Notes: generated by a model not told the origin, from the letters alone. A stretch of DNA of 64,000 nucleotides from Siniperca chuatsi (GCF_020085105.1 NC_058055.1:14447822-14511821); one strand, 5' to 3'; positions 35,401-46,130 are shown, counted from the first letter of the stretch. A program made the numbers and translations.

Positions 35401-38400
35401 ACATTGATGGACTCTATCTGCCCAAACTCCTCCAGTAAACAGGCAACATCTTGCTGTTGGGTTCTCTTGTCCAACTGGCCCACCCAGAGAGTTGTACTGC
35501 AAACTGAAAAAGAGAACGACAAAGTGAACAAGAACTTAGAAAGGCAAAAATATATGCAATACTTGGAATCAAATCATCAATCATCCAAAGACAATAATTT
35601 TGTGAAACTACTAAAAAACATACTGCACACACCTAACAGATCATTTCAGGTCCATGTCTATCTACTTAAATAAATGTGACCATAAATAGATTATGACTCA
35701 CTGCTCAGTGTCTCGCTCTTGGGTGGCGGAAGGCCTTTCTGCCGTCGCTCTCTGTCTTTCTCCCTCTCCCTGCGCTCCTGCGAGCGAGAGTGTGGGGAAT
35801 GGTGACGTCGCTCTCTGGAGCGTGAGCGGGACCGCCTGTGCCTGGATCGACGTGTTCGGGAATTAGACCGTGACCTCTTCCGTTTTGGAGACCTAGAGAG
35901 AGAGAAAAAAAAAAAAAAAAAAAAAAAAGAGACATTGCAACTCACGATACGTTCACCATAAATAAGCGCTGAGCAGCTTATCTGCATAAAACAAAATAAA
36001 TAGATTGAAACTTGACTGACACATCACATCCCATTTCAGATGCTTACCTGGAGCCTGAGTGTGACCGTCGACCATGTCTGCCATCCCTCATAGATGAACG
36101 GTCCATATCCATTGACAAATCCTGAAAGGGTATGGAAAAGACATGATTATGATTTGATGCAAACTATCATACATTTAAATAAAGAGCTGTTTTCAAAATT
36201 TCTGGCATCAGATTTCAATTTTAATGCAAATATAAAAATATATAATTTACCCTTATGGCATGTTAGATTTTGCTTATCCTTTGCATTGTTAAGTCTACCT
36301 GTTGTTGCTGGGCTGCATTGTGGGCAGGGTATAGCCCTGGGAAGCCTGGAGGCCCAGTAGAACCAGGGAGGGGCTGCCCTGGCAAAGCATGCCCCATAGG
36401 AGGCATCATAACTGGGAAGCTTTGTCCTGGCGGTAAACCATAAGCCTGGAGCTGGCCATTAGGAGGGAGAGGAACCTGAAAAAGACAACTGGAATAAATA
36501 CTGTGCTCGTACTACAGGGTTTCCCCAAATATAAAATTAACTGGGCAGAAAAAGATTTGTACCTACCTATGTTTCATTTTCATATTTTTATATGTATTAC
36601 TTCTTTTACTAAAGGGGTTGCCTTCCATAAATAAGGAGCATATACAGCATATGTATCATGTAACCATATTGTTGTAACACAACTACTAACAGTTGTAGGA
36701 AACTTAAATCTGAGAGCATTTTAAACTAATTTTACAGTTTAAAGTAAAAAAAAAAAAGAAGACGAAAACAAAGATCAAAGAATGAGATGACTAGACTTGT
36801 CAGGAAATATGAGTTATTTTACAATTAAAAATGTTGTACTTATTACCTGTTGTGAGGGGTCTTGTGACATGTTAATCATCTGCGGTTTAAAGTGATCCAT
36901 GTGCTGTAGGAAGGCTGGAGGCTGCTGCATACTGTGATGATAAAAATACCCCATCAGCTTCACAGCTTTGAGTTCTTTTTTTTTTTTTTTTTAATCAATC
37001 AGAGCTTCCCACTTTGTGGCATTGCAGGGCTGCTCTAGTATACATAATAAATTAAGGACTTACAAGGAGGGCTGTGAGATTTCATCCCTCTTTGTTTCTT
37101 CTCCAACTTCTGGTTCATCATCATAGTCAAAACGGTCCAGCAATTTCTAAGAGACAGGTAATGAATTTTAAAAATGCACAAATGATAACATGGAAGAGCT
37201 TGTACAGCCTTAAATTACTTATAGTCCAATCACTGTGAAACAAAGTTTCTAAACAGTGCCTGGCCTCTGCCTTTTTGTTCAGAGTAAATTTAGCTGTTGA
37301 TGGCATATGAAAATACAAAAACACACTGCCACCTTGTCAAAGGCTGACTTCTGCTGGTTGGATTGGGTGGGCAGGGGAGGCTGCGGAGTGACCATGCCCA
37401 GGTCAGTGGTGACGTTTTGGGCCTGTGTTTGAATGGTATGGACAGGAGGCAGAGTGTCAGTGTCCGGCTTCACTGGCTGCTGCTGAAAGTTCTGGAGCAT
37501 CTGTTGAAGCTAAAAACAGTGACAGTGACAAAGAGTGAAAGAAGAATTATTAGTCAGGGTCTAAGAGATGCACAAGCAAAGATAATACAAAAAAAGGGAC
37601 TGTGGCCAAAGTGAATGCCAGTCTAGTACGGGCACACACCTGCTGACCCTGTGAAGACTGGAAGAGCTGTGCCACAGCAGCAAAGGCGTCAGAGGTTTGC
37701 AGCTGAGCAGCAGATGTTGTGGTGGAGTTTGCTGTTACTTCAGTAACTGGCTCTTTGGCTGGAGGTGGGGAAGAACCTGAGGTAAGGGACGCAGCATGAA
37801 CATGTGCGTGAGCAGCACACAGATGCCTTCAAACGCTAACATCACACACTGATACATCTGCATATAAATATTAAATTGTTTTATGCAATATAAATTTAAA
37901 AAGCACATTTACAAATTTCTCCACTAAGCAAATGTTCTTTCTTTCTTTTAACTTGTTAAAAAAATGTAATCTGTAAAAGTTGTGTCTGTAGAATTGTATT
38001 TAAAAACAATATCATGGACTTACAGTAATCACTACTTCCTCGTGTGTACAAACAACCAAATTACCTGGCTCATCGGTGCCTGTGTAGGGTGCAGCAGCAC
38101 TGCTAGAGCCAGCTGCCATGTCCAGGAGGGGCTGAATAACCTCAATCTTGAACACCCCATTCTTCTGCCACAAGTTCAACACCCGCACGATCTTACTCTA
38201 CAAAAGGAATAAGAATATAAGAAAGCAAGGACACAAGTGAAGGAGAAGGAATAACAGGAGGCTGATTTAGGTGGGGACCTTTGTCATTAGTTGAAGGCAA
38301 AATCCTTCAACAGTCCAAAAAAAGTCCACAATATTCCAGCTAACATTCATCACAGTGAAATTTTCCCCAACTCTTTCTGTTCTTACCCTGTCCTCTACTG

Positions 38401-38692
38401 GGCAAAGGCAGAGGTTCTCAAAAGTTCCTGTGATGTTTTTGGTGAACCTTGGGCCAAACACGTCCTTGTCTGATCCAAACTGGTGTCTGGACTGCCTAAC
38501 AATGGAATCCACCACATACAGGCCCGCTACCTTGTACTCAGGCTTACACTGGAGATTGCAGAAGGAGAAAACAGATTTGGGTTTAGTCATGTTTACTGAG
38601 GAAACTGGGTGATGACATGAATTTAGACAGCCACCTATCAAAACTCACCTTTTTGATAAACTTTTCCACAATCTGGACCACATGTTTGTAGA

Positions 38693-38735
<43 letters not shown>

Positions 38736-40679
38736 AACAAGCATGTTATCATCTAGATATAGGCTCAAAAATACAGAGAATATCGCTCAAATAGATATGT
38801 AAGTAAGTAATCAAAATGAAGGAATGTCGAAATCATTCTTACTTTCATAGCTTTGATAGCCGATTTGGTGATGGAGATCATCTTTGCCCGAGAGATTGGG
38901 GGCCTGGAGTCCATCAATGAGAATAACTAGAGACGAAGTAGATAACAGATGAGTGAGATGGGGAGGGTCATGAAATAAACAGAGAGGAGTTTCAGAGGTG
39001 ATGCCAATCATTTCTATTCCATTGCTTTTGATTTCCAAACCCTCATGTCTTCCCATACCAAAGAGACGCATTTACAGGACATGCTCTTTACAACTGAATG
39101 TCTTAGTGGAAACAAGTTGCAGAATTAAACCTGATATTTTAAGCTTTTTGAATATACCAAATGTTAACATGCTTATCACCATTTAATAACTGATAGCTGA
39201 TAATTTATTAGTTGCTGTGATTGGTTAAGTGGAACTTTTTCACTGCCTCCTTGATCGTTGTATTGTTCATTATCCTCTGACAGAGACATGGGGATGTAAG
39301 CTTTGGTTTTTACAGTGCATTGTGCAGCAACAGTGAATGCATGAAGTCTTCCTATGATATTGTTTACCACTTTCATTTTCCATCTGCTACAAACGCCTTG
39401 GCACGTGCAGACATTTCAAACTAGCATCTGATTTTGTCAAATAGAATTTCACAATTCCCCCTCGGGACTGAGGAGACCACTGATAAATTTCAACTGTTTT
39501 GAAGTGAGGATCCAAGAAGTCAACACACAGCAGTATAACTCACGTTATATAGAATGACAAGATACAGCCTTGGTACAGTACAATGCAAAGAAATTAGAAA
39601 TAAAACATACACTGTTGACGGGTGTCTTCTTTTGAGGAAGTTAAAGCATCTTAACGGCTGTGTAGTGCACTAGACTATTGCTTTGCTTATTCTGAGCTAA
39701 ACAAAATGCCCCAGTGTTTGAGAGAAACTCATTTAGACATCACCAATGTACATGTTTGCTCTTTTAGGTGTCTATTGAAAGTATGTTTAAGAATACACTG
39801 ACAGTGATTTGAATCCATAAACAACAACTACTTTCTCTGTTTCTGTGCCAGACAGAAACTGCTATTGAAAGTGCAAGACATTTTTCAAGAAACCATCAGG
39901 AACTGCTCACAGCCTTGGGGTTATAATGGTTTGGTGCAATAAACAAGTATCAGGAGTAGCTACTTATGATACAATTACAGGTTTGTGTTTGCCATTCAGT
40001 TATGGCGGGCCCAGCCACGGTAACTGTTACACTCAAGGGTTCAAAAGGGCATCAGCAGAAACGAGAGGAACCAAAAACACCACTAAATGACTTGAGCTGT
40101 CTTTTGACTGGACTTCTAACAGTATCAACCATCAGTCCTCGGGCCTTACAGTAACTTAGCCTGGCATCTTCTAAACAAATACATGCTGCGCATATCACTG
40201 AAGCTTTTATGAACATTTTGTTTGTAAGCTTGCGGTGTGATAATAACAATAGGATACGGTGTTTGGTCGCTGTGTGGTTGCAGTTAACTGTTAGCATTGT
40301 TAGAAACAACAATGTAAGTGGCCATGCTCCGACAAGCTAACATTAACGTTACTATACGAACTTTGAGCAAGGTTACTGTAACCAGTGTGGACTGGCTATC
40401 GTTGTGTTAGCTTGCTAGTGGGCATAAAACCATATAATTTGTTACAGTAACATTAACAGCGCTACAAGTGTATTAACGTTATCTATAACACTAACGCTAA
40501 CTCAGTTAGCCCTACGCCAGGTAAGATGGACAAGTCCAGCTAGCTAGGCCCACTGGTGGGTCCTGCTCGACTAGCTTCAGTGCATCACAGCACCAGCATC
40601 GCCAGACTCGGTGACTTCAGAGTGTTGGTGAGCCCTTGAGGCAGCTTACCTCGTGGTTAAAGGCATTGACGGCATCCAT
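31262..40679 (-). CDS. scaf4: SR-related CTD-associated factor 4, 19 coding exons, frameshift in last exon
   Basis: Scaf4 binds the phosphorylated C-terminal domain of RNA polymerase II and, with its paralogue Scaf8, suppresses premature polyadenylation (known for mammals). Domains in order: CTD-interacting domain at residues 1-140 (MDAVNAFNHE; PPISRAKMISITKSAIKAMK; GLYVVDSIVRQSRHQFG), Gln/Pro-rich linker with SDAFAAVAQLFQSSQGQQ, RS-rich stretch about 397-459, RRM about 463-536 (TTLWVGQLDK and RGCAYIVMI), AWALNKGIK...YWDVELGVTYIPW, Pro-rich region, then an RD/RE-rich tail. The frame encodes about 1,028 residues to a stop at 31,507-31,509, or about 1,110 if a 1-nt shift near 31,570-31,575 is compensated, ending at 31,262. 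Human SCAF4 is about 1,147. All intron phases agree. Identity is secure; only the tail is uncertain. Confidence 0.96.
31741..31778 (-). repeat. scaf4: In-frame 18-nt tandem repeat in scaf4 RD tract
   Basis: The word 'cgatcgcggtctctgtcc' occurs twice back to back, encoding alternating Arg-Asp on the minus strand. It is coding low complexity and could vary in copy number without shifting frame. Confidence 0.8.
32697..32849 (-). CDS. scaf4: scaf4 exon 18
   Basis: Encodes 50 residues, FPPLGAMPLGPPPPSKGG through NRKNDEDLDPNIFNNQMGPM. Flanks are in frame with exons 17 and 19, and the donor is gtcagt. Confidence 0.88.
32878..33545. repeat. MITE-like element in scaf4 intron 17
   Basis: It opens with 'gggtgctttcacaccagttg' and 'tgtttggatcggtttgtttg'. 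On the far side it has 'cccttggttcgtttgtcata' and 'gaagaatcgaactacagg', which resemble the two ends of a common fish element that starts 'gtgctttcacacc'. The interior includes an AAT repeat (33,183-33,220). Decayed and non-coding. Boundaries are approximate. Confidence 0.4.
33659..33812 (-). CDS. scaf4: scaf4 exon 17 (Pro-rich)
   Basis: Encodes VPPMQQPMVGVGSLQPPVFP and PPPPFIRPGFNPMQMPP, matching the human RPGFNPMHLPP segment. Confidence 0.94.
34177..34304 (-). CDS. scaf4: scaf4 exon 16
   Basis: Encodes WSGVRKTLDLPEELTHNGRS followed by Pro/Glu/Ala-rich sequence ending APPVQ; in frame through split Glu, phase 0 donor. Confidence 0.9.
34613..34769 (-). CDS. scaf4: scaf4 exon 15
   Basis: Encodes IAWALNKGIKAEFKQYWDVE, LGVTYIPWSK and an acidic segment ending ILDVDTLSP; matches the segment after the RRM of human SCAF4. 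Confidence 0.95.
34893..35006 (-). CDS. scaf4: scaf4 exon 14 (RRM, second half)
   Basis: Encodes MIPPRGCAYIVMIHRQDAFR and ALQKLSRGTHKVNQKAIK. RGCAYIVM is the RNP1-type strand. Phase 0 both ends. Confidence 0.95.
35403..35503 (-). CDS. scaf4: scaf4 exon 13 (RRM, first half)
   Basis: Encodes CSTTLWVGQLDKRTQQQDVA and CLLEEFGQIESIN. TLWVGQL is the RNP2-type strand of the RNA recognition motif. Confidence 0.95.
35702..35892 (-). CDS. scaf4: scaf4 exon 12 (RS/RE-rich)
   Basis: Encodes 63 residues such as SPKRKRSRSNSRTRRSRHRR and SRSRSRERRHHSPHSRSQ, ending LPPPKSETLS. A run of 22-24 T precedes the acceptor on the gene strand. Confidence 0.94.
36048..36121 (-). CDS. scaf4: scaf4 exon 11
   Basis: Encodes DLSMDMDRSSMRDGRHGRRS and HSGS and starts the Arg/Ser-rich stretch; last Arg codon split. 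Confidence 0.92.
36299..36475 (-). CDS. scaf4: scaf4 exon 10 (Pro/Gly-rich)
   Basis: Encodes VPLPPNGQLQAYGLPPGQ through AHNAAQQQQ, 59 residues, matching the VPLPPNGQMPGFG region of human SCAF4. Confidence 0.93.
36847..36931 (-). CDS. scaf4: scaf4 exon 9
   Basis: Completes a split Phe codon and encodes MQQPPAFLQHMDHFKPQMIN with MSQDPSQQ; phase 0 donor gtaata. Confidence 0.92.
37064..37146 (-). CDS. scaf4: scaf4 exon 8
   Basis: Encodes KLLDRFDYDDEPEVGEETKR and DEISQPS; the conserved LLDRFDYDDEPE string is diagnostic. Ends in phase 2. Confidence 0.95.
37333..37509 (-). CDS. scaf4: scaf4 exon 7 (Gln-rich)
   Basis: Encodes 59 residues starting LQQMLQNFQQQPVKPDTD and ending QQKSAFDK, matching the human QQILQTFQQ...TAFDK region. 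Confidence 0.93.
37640..37776 (-). CDS. scaf4: scaf4 exon 6
   Basis: Encodes a Pro/Thr-rich linker and the conserved SDAFAAVAQLFQSSQGQQ motif; ends in phase 0. Confidence 0.93.
38065..38197 (-). CDS. scaf4: scaf4 exon 5 (end of CID)
   Basis: Encodes SKIVRVLNLWQKNGVFKIEV and IQPLLDMAAG followed by an Ala/Ser-rich stretch; ends in phase 1. Confidence 0.95.
38387..38548 (-). CDS. scaf4: scaf4 exon 4 (CID core)
   Basis: Encodes 54 residues including CKPEYKVAGLYVVDSIVRQS, RHQFGSDKDVFGPRFTKNIT and LCPVEDR, the most conserved part of the CID. Confidence 0.95.
38650..38694 (-). CDS. scaf4: scaf4 exon 3 (CID)
   Basis: Encodes LYKHVVQIVEKFIKK (45 nt). The acceptor lies right beside a GA microsatellite (CT on the gene strand, 38,697-38,731), which serves as its pyrimidine tract. 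Confidence 0.95.
38843..38926 (-). CDS. scaf4: scaf4 exon 2 (CID)
   Basis: Encodes 28 residues, LFSLMDSRPPISRAKMISIT and KSAIKAMK, part of the CTD-interacting helical repeat. Phase 0 at both ends. Confidence 0.95.
40650..40679 (-). CDS. scaf4: scaf4 coding exon 1 (start codon)
   Basis: Encodes MDAVNAFNHE, the conserved N-terminus of SCAF4, and ends at a gtaagc donor (phase 0). CpG-rich sequence upstream (40,680-40,830) is the likely promoter and 5' UTR. Confidence 0.95.
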
Positions 40680-40870
40680 GATTGCCCAACGCTCCGAGCC
40701 TCCCCTTAACTCCCGATTTCCCGCGTACAGCGATGTTTATTCTAGGAAGGGTCGGTACAACATGTCCGCTCCCGGTAGCTAACGAGAGTTAGCCTAGCAT
40801 CGGTAGCTCTCGGGTCCGCGGGCAGGGCAAAGCATGATGGGATTCAATTTTGTTGTTCTAGGTTTTGTCC
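40680..40870 (-). promoter_or_regulatory. scaf4: Probable scaf4 promoter / 5' UTR
   Basis: Upstream of the scaf4 start on the minus strand the sequence turns CpG-rich ('ttcccgcgtacagcg', 'ggtccgcgggcaggg') within AT-rich surroundings, as at many housekeeping vertebrate promoters. No TATA box is apparent. The start site is not determined. Confidence 0.35.
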
Positions 40871-41571
40871 GCTGGGTGGCGGAGTGTAACAGGATTTGAA
40901 TATATGTGGACAGGGCATGGGACAGAGGTGTCCACCGGTGTCCACACCATAGACTGTATAAAACAAGTCCACACACACAGTGTCCTTGTTAGATATGGCC
41001 GACTACAGTCTATGATCAGGGCCCCCGGACAAAAATTAGCTTTGGGCCCCACCTGATCCCTGTTCCTCCAATTCTCTGTGCATTGTGTACCTACCAGTAG
41101 ACCTACAGTACACACAGCAGACTATGTATGTAATCTTACATTTACTCCCAGATACCATTTTCTGGGATGAAGATTGAGTAAAATCTACTTTTAAAATATT
41201 CCAAGTCACAAAGTTAAGGAGTATTAGGCTAGTAAAATAATCACTTTTATAGTAGTATGGTACTTCTCAAATTTAATACATTAAATGATATGTGCAACAT
41301 TTCCAATACACACTTTTAAAAGTACTTCAAATTGAGAATCATTATTTCCAAATAAAAAATTAAATAATAATTAAATAACTCCTTCACAAGACCCCAAGAC
41401 CTGTTTGCCCCACTGTTATCTTTATTTTACAGGCTATACTGTTAAACTCCAAGGACTAATCCACAAACTACTTGCTTTAAGTCATAATTTCACTAAAGAA
41501 ATAAATGCATGGTATCAGGACAATAGAAAATGGCATTTCAAGTTCAGCAAGACTGCAGACTCACTCATGTC

Positions 41572-42029
41572 TTAAAGGGACAGTTCCCCCCAAAATCAAA
41601 ATCAAACATTTTTCCTCTTACCTGTATTGGTATTTATCCATCTAGATTGTTTTGGTGTGAATACATTTGAAAAACTCAACAGCAATGTCTCTTTCCGGAA
41701 ATCATGACCCGGTTACTCAAGATGATCCACAGGCCTTTTTGTTTCAGTTTCATGTAGGAACTATTTTCTTTCTACCGATAGTTCCTACATGAAACTGCTC
41801 ACAACAAGGTTGGTGGATTAGCTTGAATAACCGGGTCATGATTTCTGGAAAGAGACATTGCTGTTGAGTTTTTCAAATGTATTTTGTTGGCGCTTTGAGC
41901 ACCACACGCCAAGTGCCATATAGTTCCATTATATTCAAAAAGGCAGACATCTCTATGGCCGATATCTCCAAAACTCGGCAACTGTGGCAAAATGTGTATT
42001 TTTGTTTTGGGGGTGAACTGTCCCTTTAA
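41572..42029. mobile_element. Foldback / palindromic MITE, full copy
   Basis: Ends are inverted repeats: 'ttaaagggacagttcccccc' on the left, and the complement of 'gggggtgaactgtcccttta' on the right. The arms pair over long stretches: 'aactcaacagcaatgtctct' with 'agagacattgctgttgagtt', and 'tcatgtaggaactat' with 'atagttcctacatga' at the centre. It has no coding capacity. It sits between the divergent scaf4 and hunk genes. A related copy is at 56,308-56,714. Confidence 0.8.
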
Positions 42030-42989
42030 GCGTAACTGTATGTTCTTGTAGTACAAAATAACTCCAATAGATGGTGGTAAACTTGTACTTTAGTTCCATG
42101 TCTGGGTGTCTGATCTGCTGTCTAGAAAGCATGGTCCAGCAGGCAAGCCAAACTGTATGTGTAGATGTATTCTTCTCACTCCGGCTTCTAGGAATCCACA
42201 CAAGGAGTGAACAAAACAGAATGCACTTGTATTTATAATTAAATCTGATATAGTGGCACCACAAACTACAGGCTCACAAACACCACAGAGTTGAATCAAC
42301 ACCTCTCTGACACAGAATCAAAAAATTTACATAAGCTTCACATTTTTAGTATTTAATGCAGGGTTATTCTATTGGATTTCATTATATTGTCGGGTGTTTC
42401 TGTTATTTTGTTCAGCCCCTGCAGGTTCACTCTATAGGAAAACATATAATATCATCATATTAGGTCAGATTGACCTGAGCTGAAGTCAAATACAGCCCCT
42501 CCCTGCAGGTGTCCTCCTCTTTGTGATGAACATTGTGTTAATTAGGCCAGTGAACACCTCAGTGACCGAGGGGGAAAATACGTCTTTGTCTTGCCGCTGG
42601 TGTACTGAACTGCAACTTTCTATTGTTGGCAGAACTCCAAGTTCAGCAACAACCAACAACACAATGAAAAAAGTGGCTAGATGATGGTGTGCCGTATATG
42701 ATATTGACCATTTCTCACAGAAAACATTCATGTGTGATAATTTATTGCCACTAGAAATGTACACCTCTATGCCAGTGTAATTGTGGGGCTGCATGGTGCA
42801 CAGCGCATGGTGTGAACATGTGGATCCTTCACGCACAATTCCACCTAAATGAACAATAGCCTACAATTATAGGATAGACACCCAGAAATCATGTTACAGG
42901 AATTAAAAAAAAAAAATCTGCATATTTGAAGTGACAGTATGGCTTCTCTCTCTATTCAGGCTAAACAAATATATTCTTTGTCCATAGCC
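42030..42989. other. Spacer between foldback element and hunk promoter, no gene seen
   Basis: AT-rich sequence without recognised exons or repeats. Confidence 0.4.
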
Positions 42990-43129
42990 GTGCACAATCT
43001 GAGCTCACCAGGCGAAACGGCGGGGCAGCGGTACCGGGTGGAGTTGTCCCCCTTGTTCTCACATGTGCTCCGCCCGCCTGAGCTGATTGGATTGAAAATC
43101 ACCCCGGCTACCACCACCGTGTGAGGGGC

Positions 43130-43166
<37 letters not shown>

Positions 43167-43658
43167 TTTTTCACCCTTACACTAAGAAACGCCCACCCAG
43201 AGGACCGGTAAAGTCACTCCAAACTGAAAAACACGCTTCCTGCACACATACTATTCAAGAGACGCTCATGCATGGAGAAGGGACGCTGTGTAATATCCTA
43301 CCTACCTCTGACTGAGCCTGTTTTTTTTAAACCCTCACAAGTATTAAGACAGGTGCGTCAGTTAATAACTTTCCATGATTGAGTGTGGCATTTTTTCCTG
43401 TGTCATTTAAATCTAAGCTGATACACTCATCGAGACTTGTCTCGGAACCTGCTGAGTGCGCTCACTGGATGCTTTGGGTGAACAGGTGGCGCAAGCTCCG
43501 GTTCCCTTAATTTGCTATTAGGGGCGAGAGGCAGGCAGACCGGAGTTAACGCACTTTACCGGACGTTAAGTATTTAATACCTGGCTTTAAGCTGGGCGAG
43601 GGACGAGCTGCGTAGTTTTCTCCCTTGTTAAAAGGAGACATTTGACAAGGGAGCTGTT
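42990..43658 (+). promoter_or_regulatory. hunk: CpG-rich hunk promoter and 5' UTR region
   Basis: The sequence becomes rich in CpG ('gcgaaacggcggggcagcgg', 'gctccgcccgcctgagctga') and continues so through the first coding exon, as expected of a CpG-island promoter. A (TG)n repeat with a (CG) tail lies inside at 43,131-43,165. The transcript start is not defined. Confidence 0.4.
43131..43165. repeat. (TG)n(CG)n alternating purine-pyrimidine tract
   Basis: About 26 nt of TG followed by GCGCGCGCG. Such sequence can adopt Z-form DNA. It lies about 500 nt upstream of the hunk start codon. Confidence 0.9.
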
Positions 43659-43898
43659 ATGCCAGTTGCCGACAGCGACATGGTAGTGGACAACAGCCAC
43701 GGGTTATATGAGGGTAAAACCCCAAATAGTTCCGGCAATGAGAGCATCTTCCCGGCCTCCCTATGCAGTCCTGCAGCGGACATCCTCAAGAACTTTTACC
43801 ACACCAAACGGGTCGGGAACTATCTGATTGGGAGGAAGCTGGGAGAAGGATCATTCGCCAAAGTTAGAGAAGGTCTCCACGCGCTGACTGGGGAAAAG
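43659..43898 (+). CDS. hunk: hunk exon 1 (start codon, Gly-rich loop)
   Basis: Encodes 80 residues from [11 protein letters not shown] to LHALTGEK, including the nucleotide-binding loop [12 protein letters not shown]. The start is the first ATG after an in-frame upstream non-coding stretch, and the donor gtaagc is phase 0. Confidence 0.96.
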
Positions 43899-44843
43899 GT
43901 AAGCGGACTGCGGGGGCTTCACAAAGTGGAAATGCAACAGGGTTTGGTGAATTTGTGTGTAATAAATTAGGTTATATTATATTTCTTGGCTTAATTTAAA
44001 TGCATCTTGTGATCCTGTCACATGCCACCAGCATTAATGTTAATGTAGTCCTCGTGATTTCTTGCAGTTGTAATTTTTAAATCAAAAAACAACTTTTGTT
44101 ACTTTTTTTCTTTAAAAAAAACTAGCTGAGTTTGTTCTCACTGCAGTAGCCTATGAGTGGCATGCAGCAAGGGGTCTGATATGGTTTCAAATTTCAGTGG
44201 ACAGTGTCAGCTGTCACTTGCCACATGTGAACCAAGAAAACCTCTTCGCCTATTTATATTGTCAGTTTATCCATACATTACACTTTACAACGTACCAATC
44301 TAATCACTCTAGCTTTCTCAGAGAAAGTGGTCAGTTTTGTTTGCAATGGGTAGCTTTGTTAATGAGCTCGTGCGGCACCGCCAGCTGTTGACCGCAGCTA
44401 TATGCACAGCAGGGCTTGTTTTCCAGCCAACCTCTAATGACAATATTTACTTTTTGTGTGTGTGAGAGAAGACAGAGCTGCCTGTCCTTTCCTAACATTG
44501 TGTTGGTTAACTAGTTGTGGCTTTTCTGAACCTCTTGCTTTGTTTGCTGGTGGTGGTGGTGATCTCACCGCTGTGGGCGCGCAAGCCTGTGATAGGGACA
44601 GAGAGGAAAATTGCCCGGCCTATGAAAGAACAGAGCAGCTACTTGAATATGAAATCATGTCGTTGATAAATGGGCTTCTGCCTCATTATGATTCCGCCAG
44701 CGCAGGGCTATGATATGGACTACCATTGGCCACTGGTTGCCTTTGTCTCCCAGGCTTTTTTGAAGAGCAGCCAGGAAATTTGCATTTTGGAAAACAAGTG
44801 CTTTTCTTCCGTGTTCCTACATGTAGACCCATGGCTGCTTGTC

Positions 44844-44899
<56 letters not shown>

Positions 44900-45143
44900 G
44901 CGCTCCTCTCCTCTCCCCTCACTGTCTTTATTGAGGATGATGCAAACACTGGCAATCACACAACCAAGCACATCACATGCTCTCTCCCTCTCTTTACACT
45001 CTCTCTATCTCATTCAGTGGAATACAGGGTCCTACAGGCACTGGGAGGGAGCGGAGGACAGGAGGGGGGGAAGGAAATACAGGAGGACTCTCAGATCTTT
45101 TTTTAGTATCACTATAAAGTCAGTGTGGATGCAGGGATGAGAG

Positions 45144-45186
<43 letters not shown>

Positions 45187-46130
45187 AAAGGCAGGGGTAT
45201 GAAAGTGAGGAGAGTTGAGATGGTGCTGCCATGGTCAGGGGCTGAGGAGGTCATATGCATGTGTTTTTGATGTCTGTAACCCACTTTCTCCTCCATACAC
45301 CCCCACCTCCCCCCTTTTCTGTCTGAGGGGCGCCTGATAAACAACTGAATCCCCCAAAAGCCCCCTGGCTGTGCGCACCCTCCCCTCTACACCCCCTCTC
45401 ATATAGACTAGCCTACTGTAAATACAGTGCCCCATCCCCATACATACCCCGCACGCCTTCTCTTATCCACACGGCCTGGCATAAACACGGGCCATCTATT
45501 ACTGTATTGTGGCAGCTCAACGTACACACACACACACACACGCACATACACATAGCCAGGTTTAATTAGCAGCTGTAAAAGGGTTTTCAGAGGTGAATCA
45601 ATTATCAGAGATGAAAGGACGAAAGTAAAAAAGAAAGACAAGCTGAAGGACAGAAGAAAGAGAGGACATACACACGGCCACTTTGGCCCTCACCATTTCA
45701 TTAATGGATATGATGATTAGTTTCACTGGTCGTGCCTTTCCATGTCTGTGGGCTCTCCTTGAGATGATTTGCTATGTATGGTAGCCTTGCTCTTGAACTC
45801 AGTCTTTTGTCATAGAGGTAAAGGACACGTTCTGAGATTTTTATGAGGAGAATCTACAGATTACTTCTCCAGTGAAACAACAAGGGCAGAGAAACATAGA
45901 CAGAAGATGCTGGGATAAGTAATTATCTGTGTCAGAAAATGAGCAGGCCCTAACTTATCCCTGCTCTGTCTCGTCTCAACATTTGTTGCCGCTCCTCATG
46001 TGTGTTTAGCTGCAACTAAACTCTGTGGCAAATGGGGGAATATTAAATGTCCATTTGGCCTTGGTGCCTTCTCAACAGATAGGGTAACATTTGCTTTTCC
46101 CCTAGTTTATGATGGTTCAGTAACCCCTCC

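Noticed and set aside
44670-45140. 156-codon frame in hunk intron 1
   Set aside because: Driven by poly(A), (TA)n and T-rich low complexity; no conserved motif.
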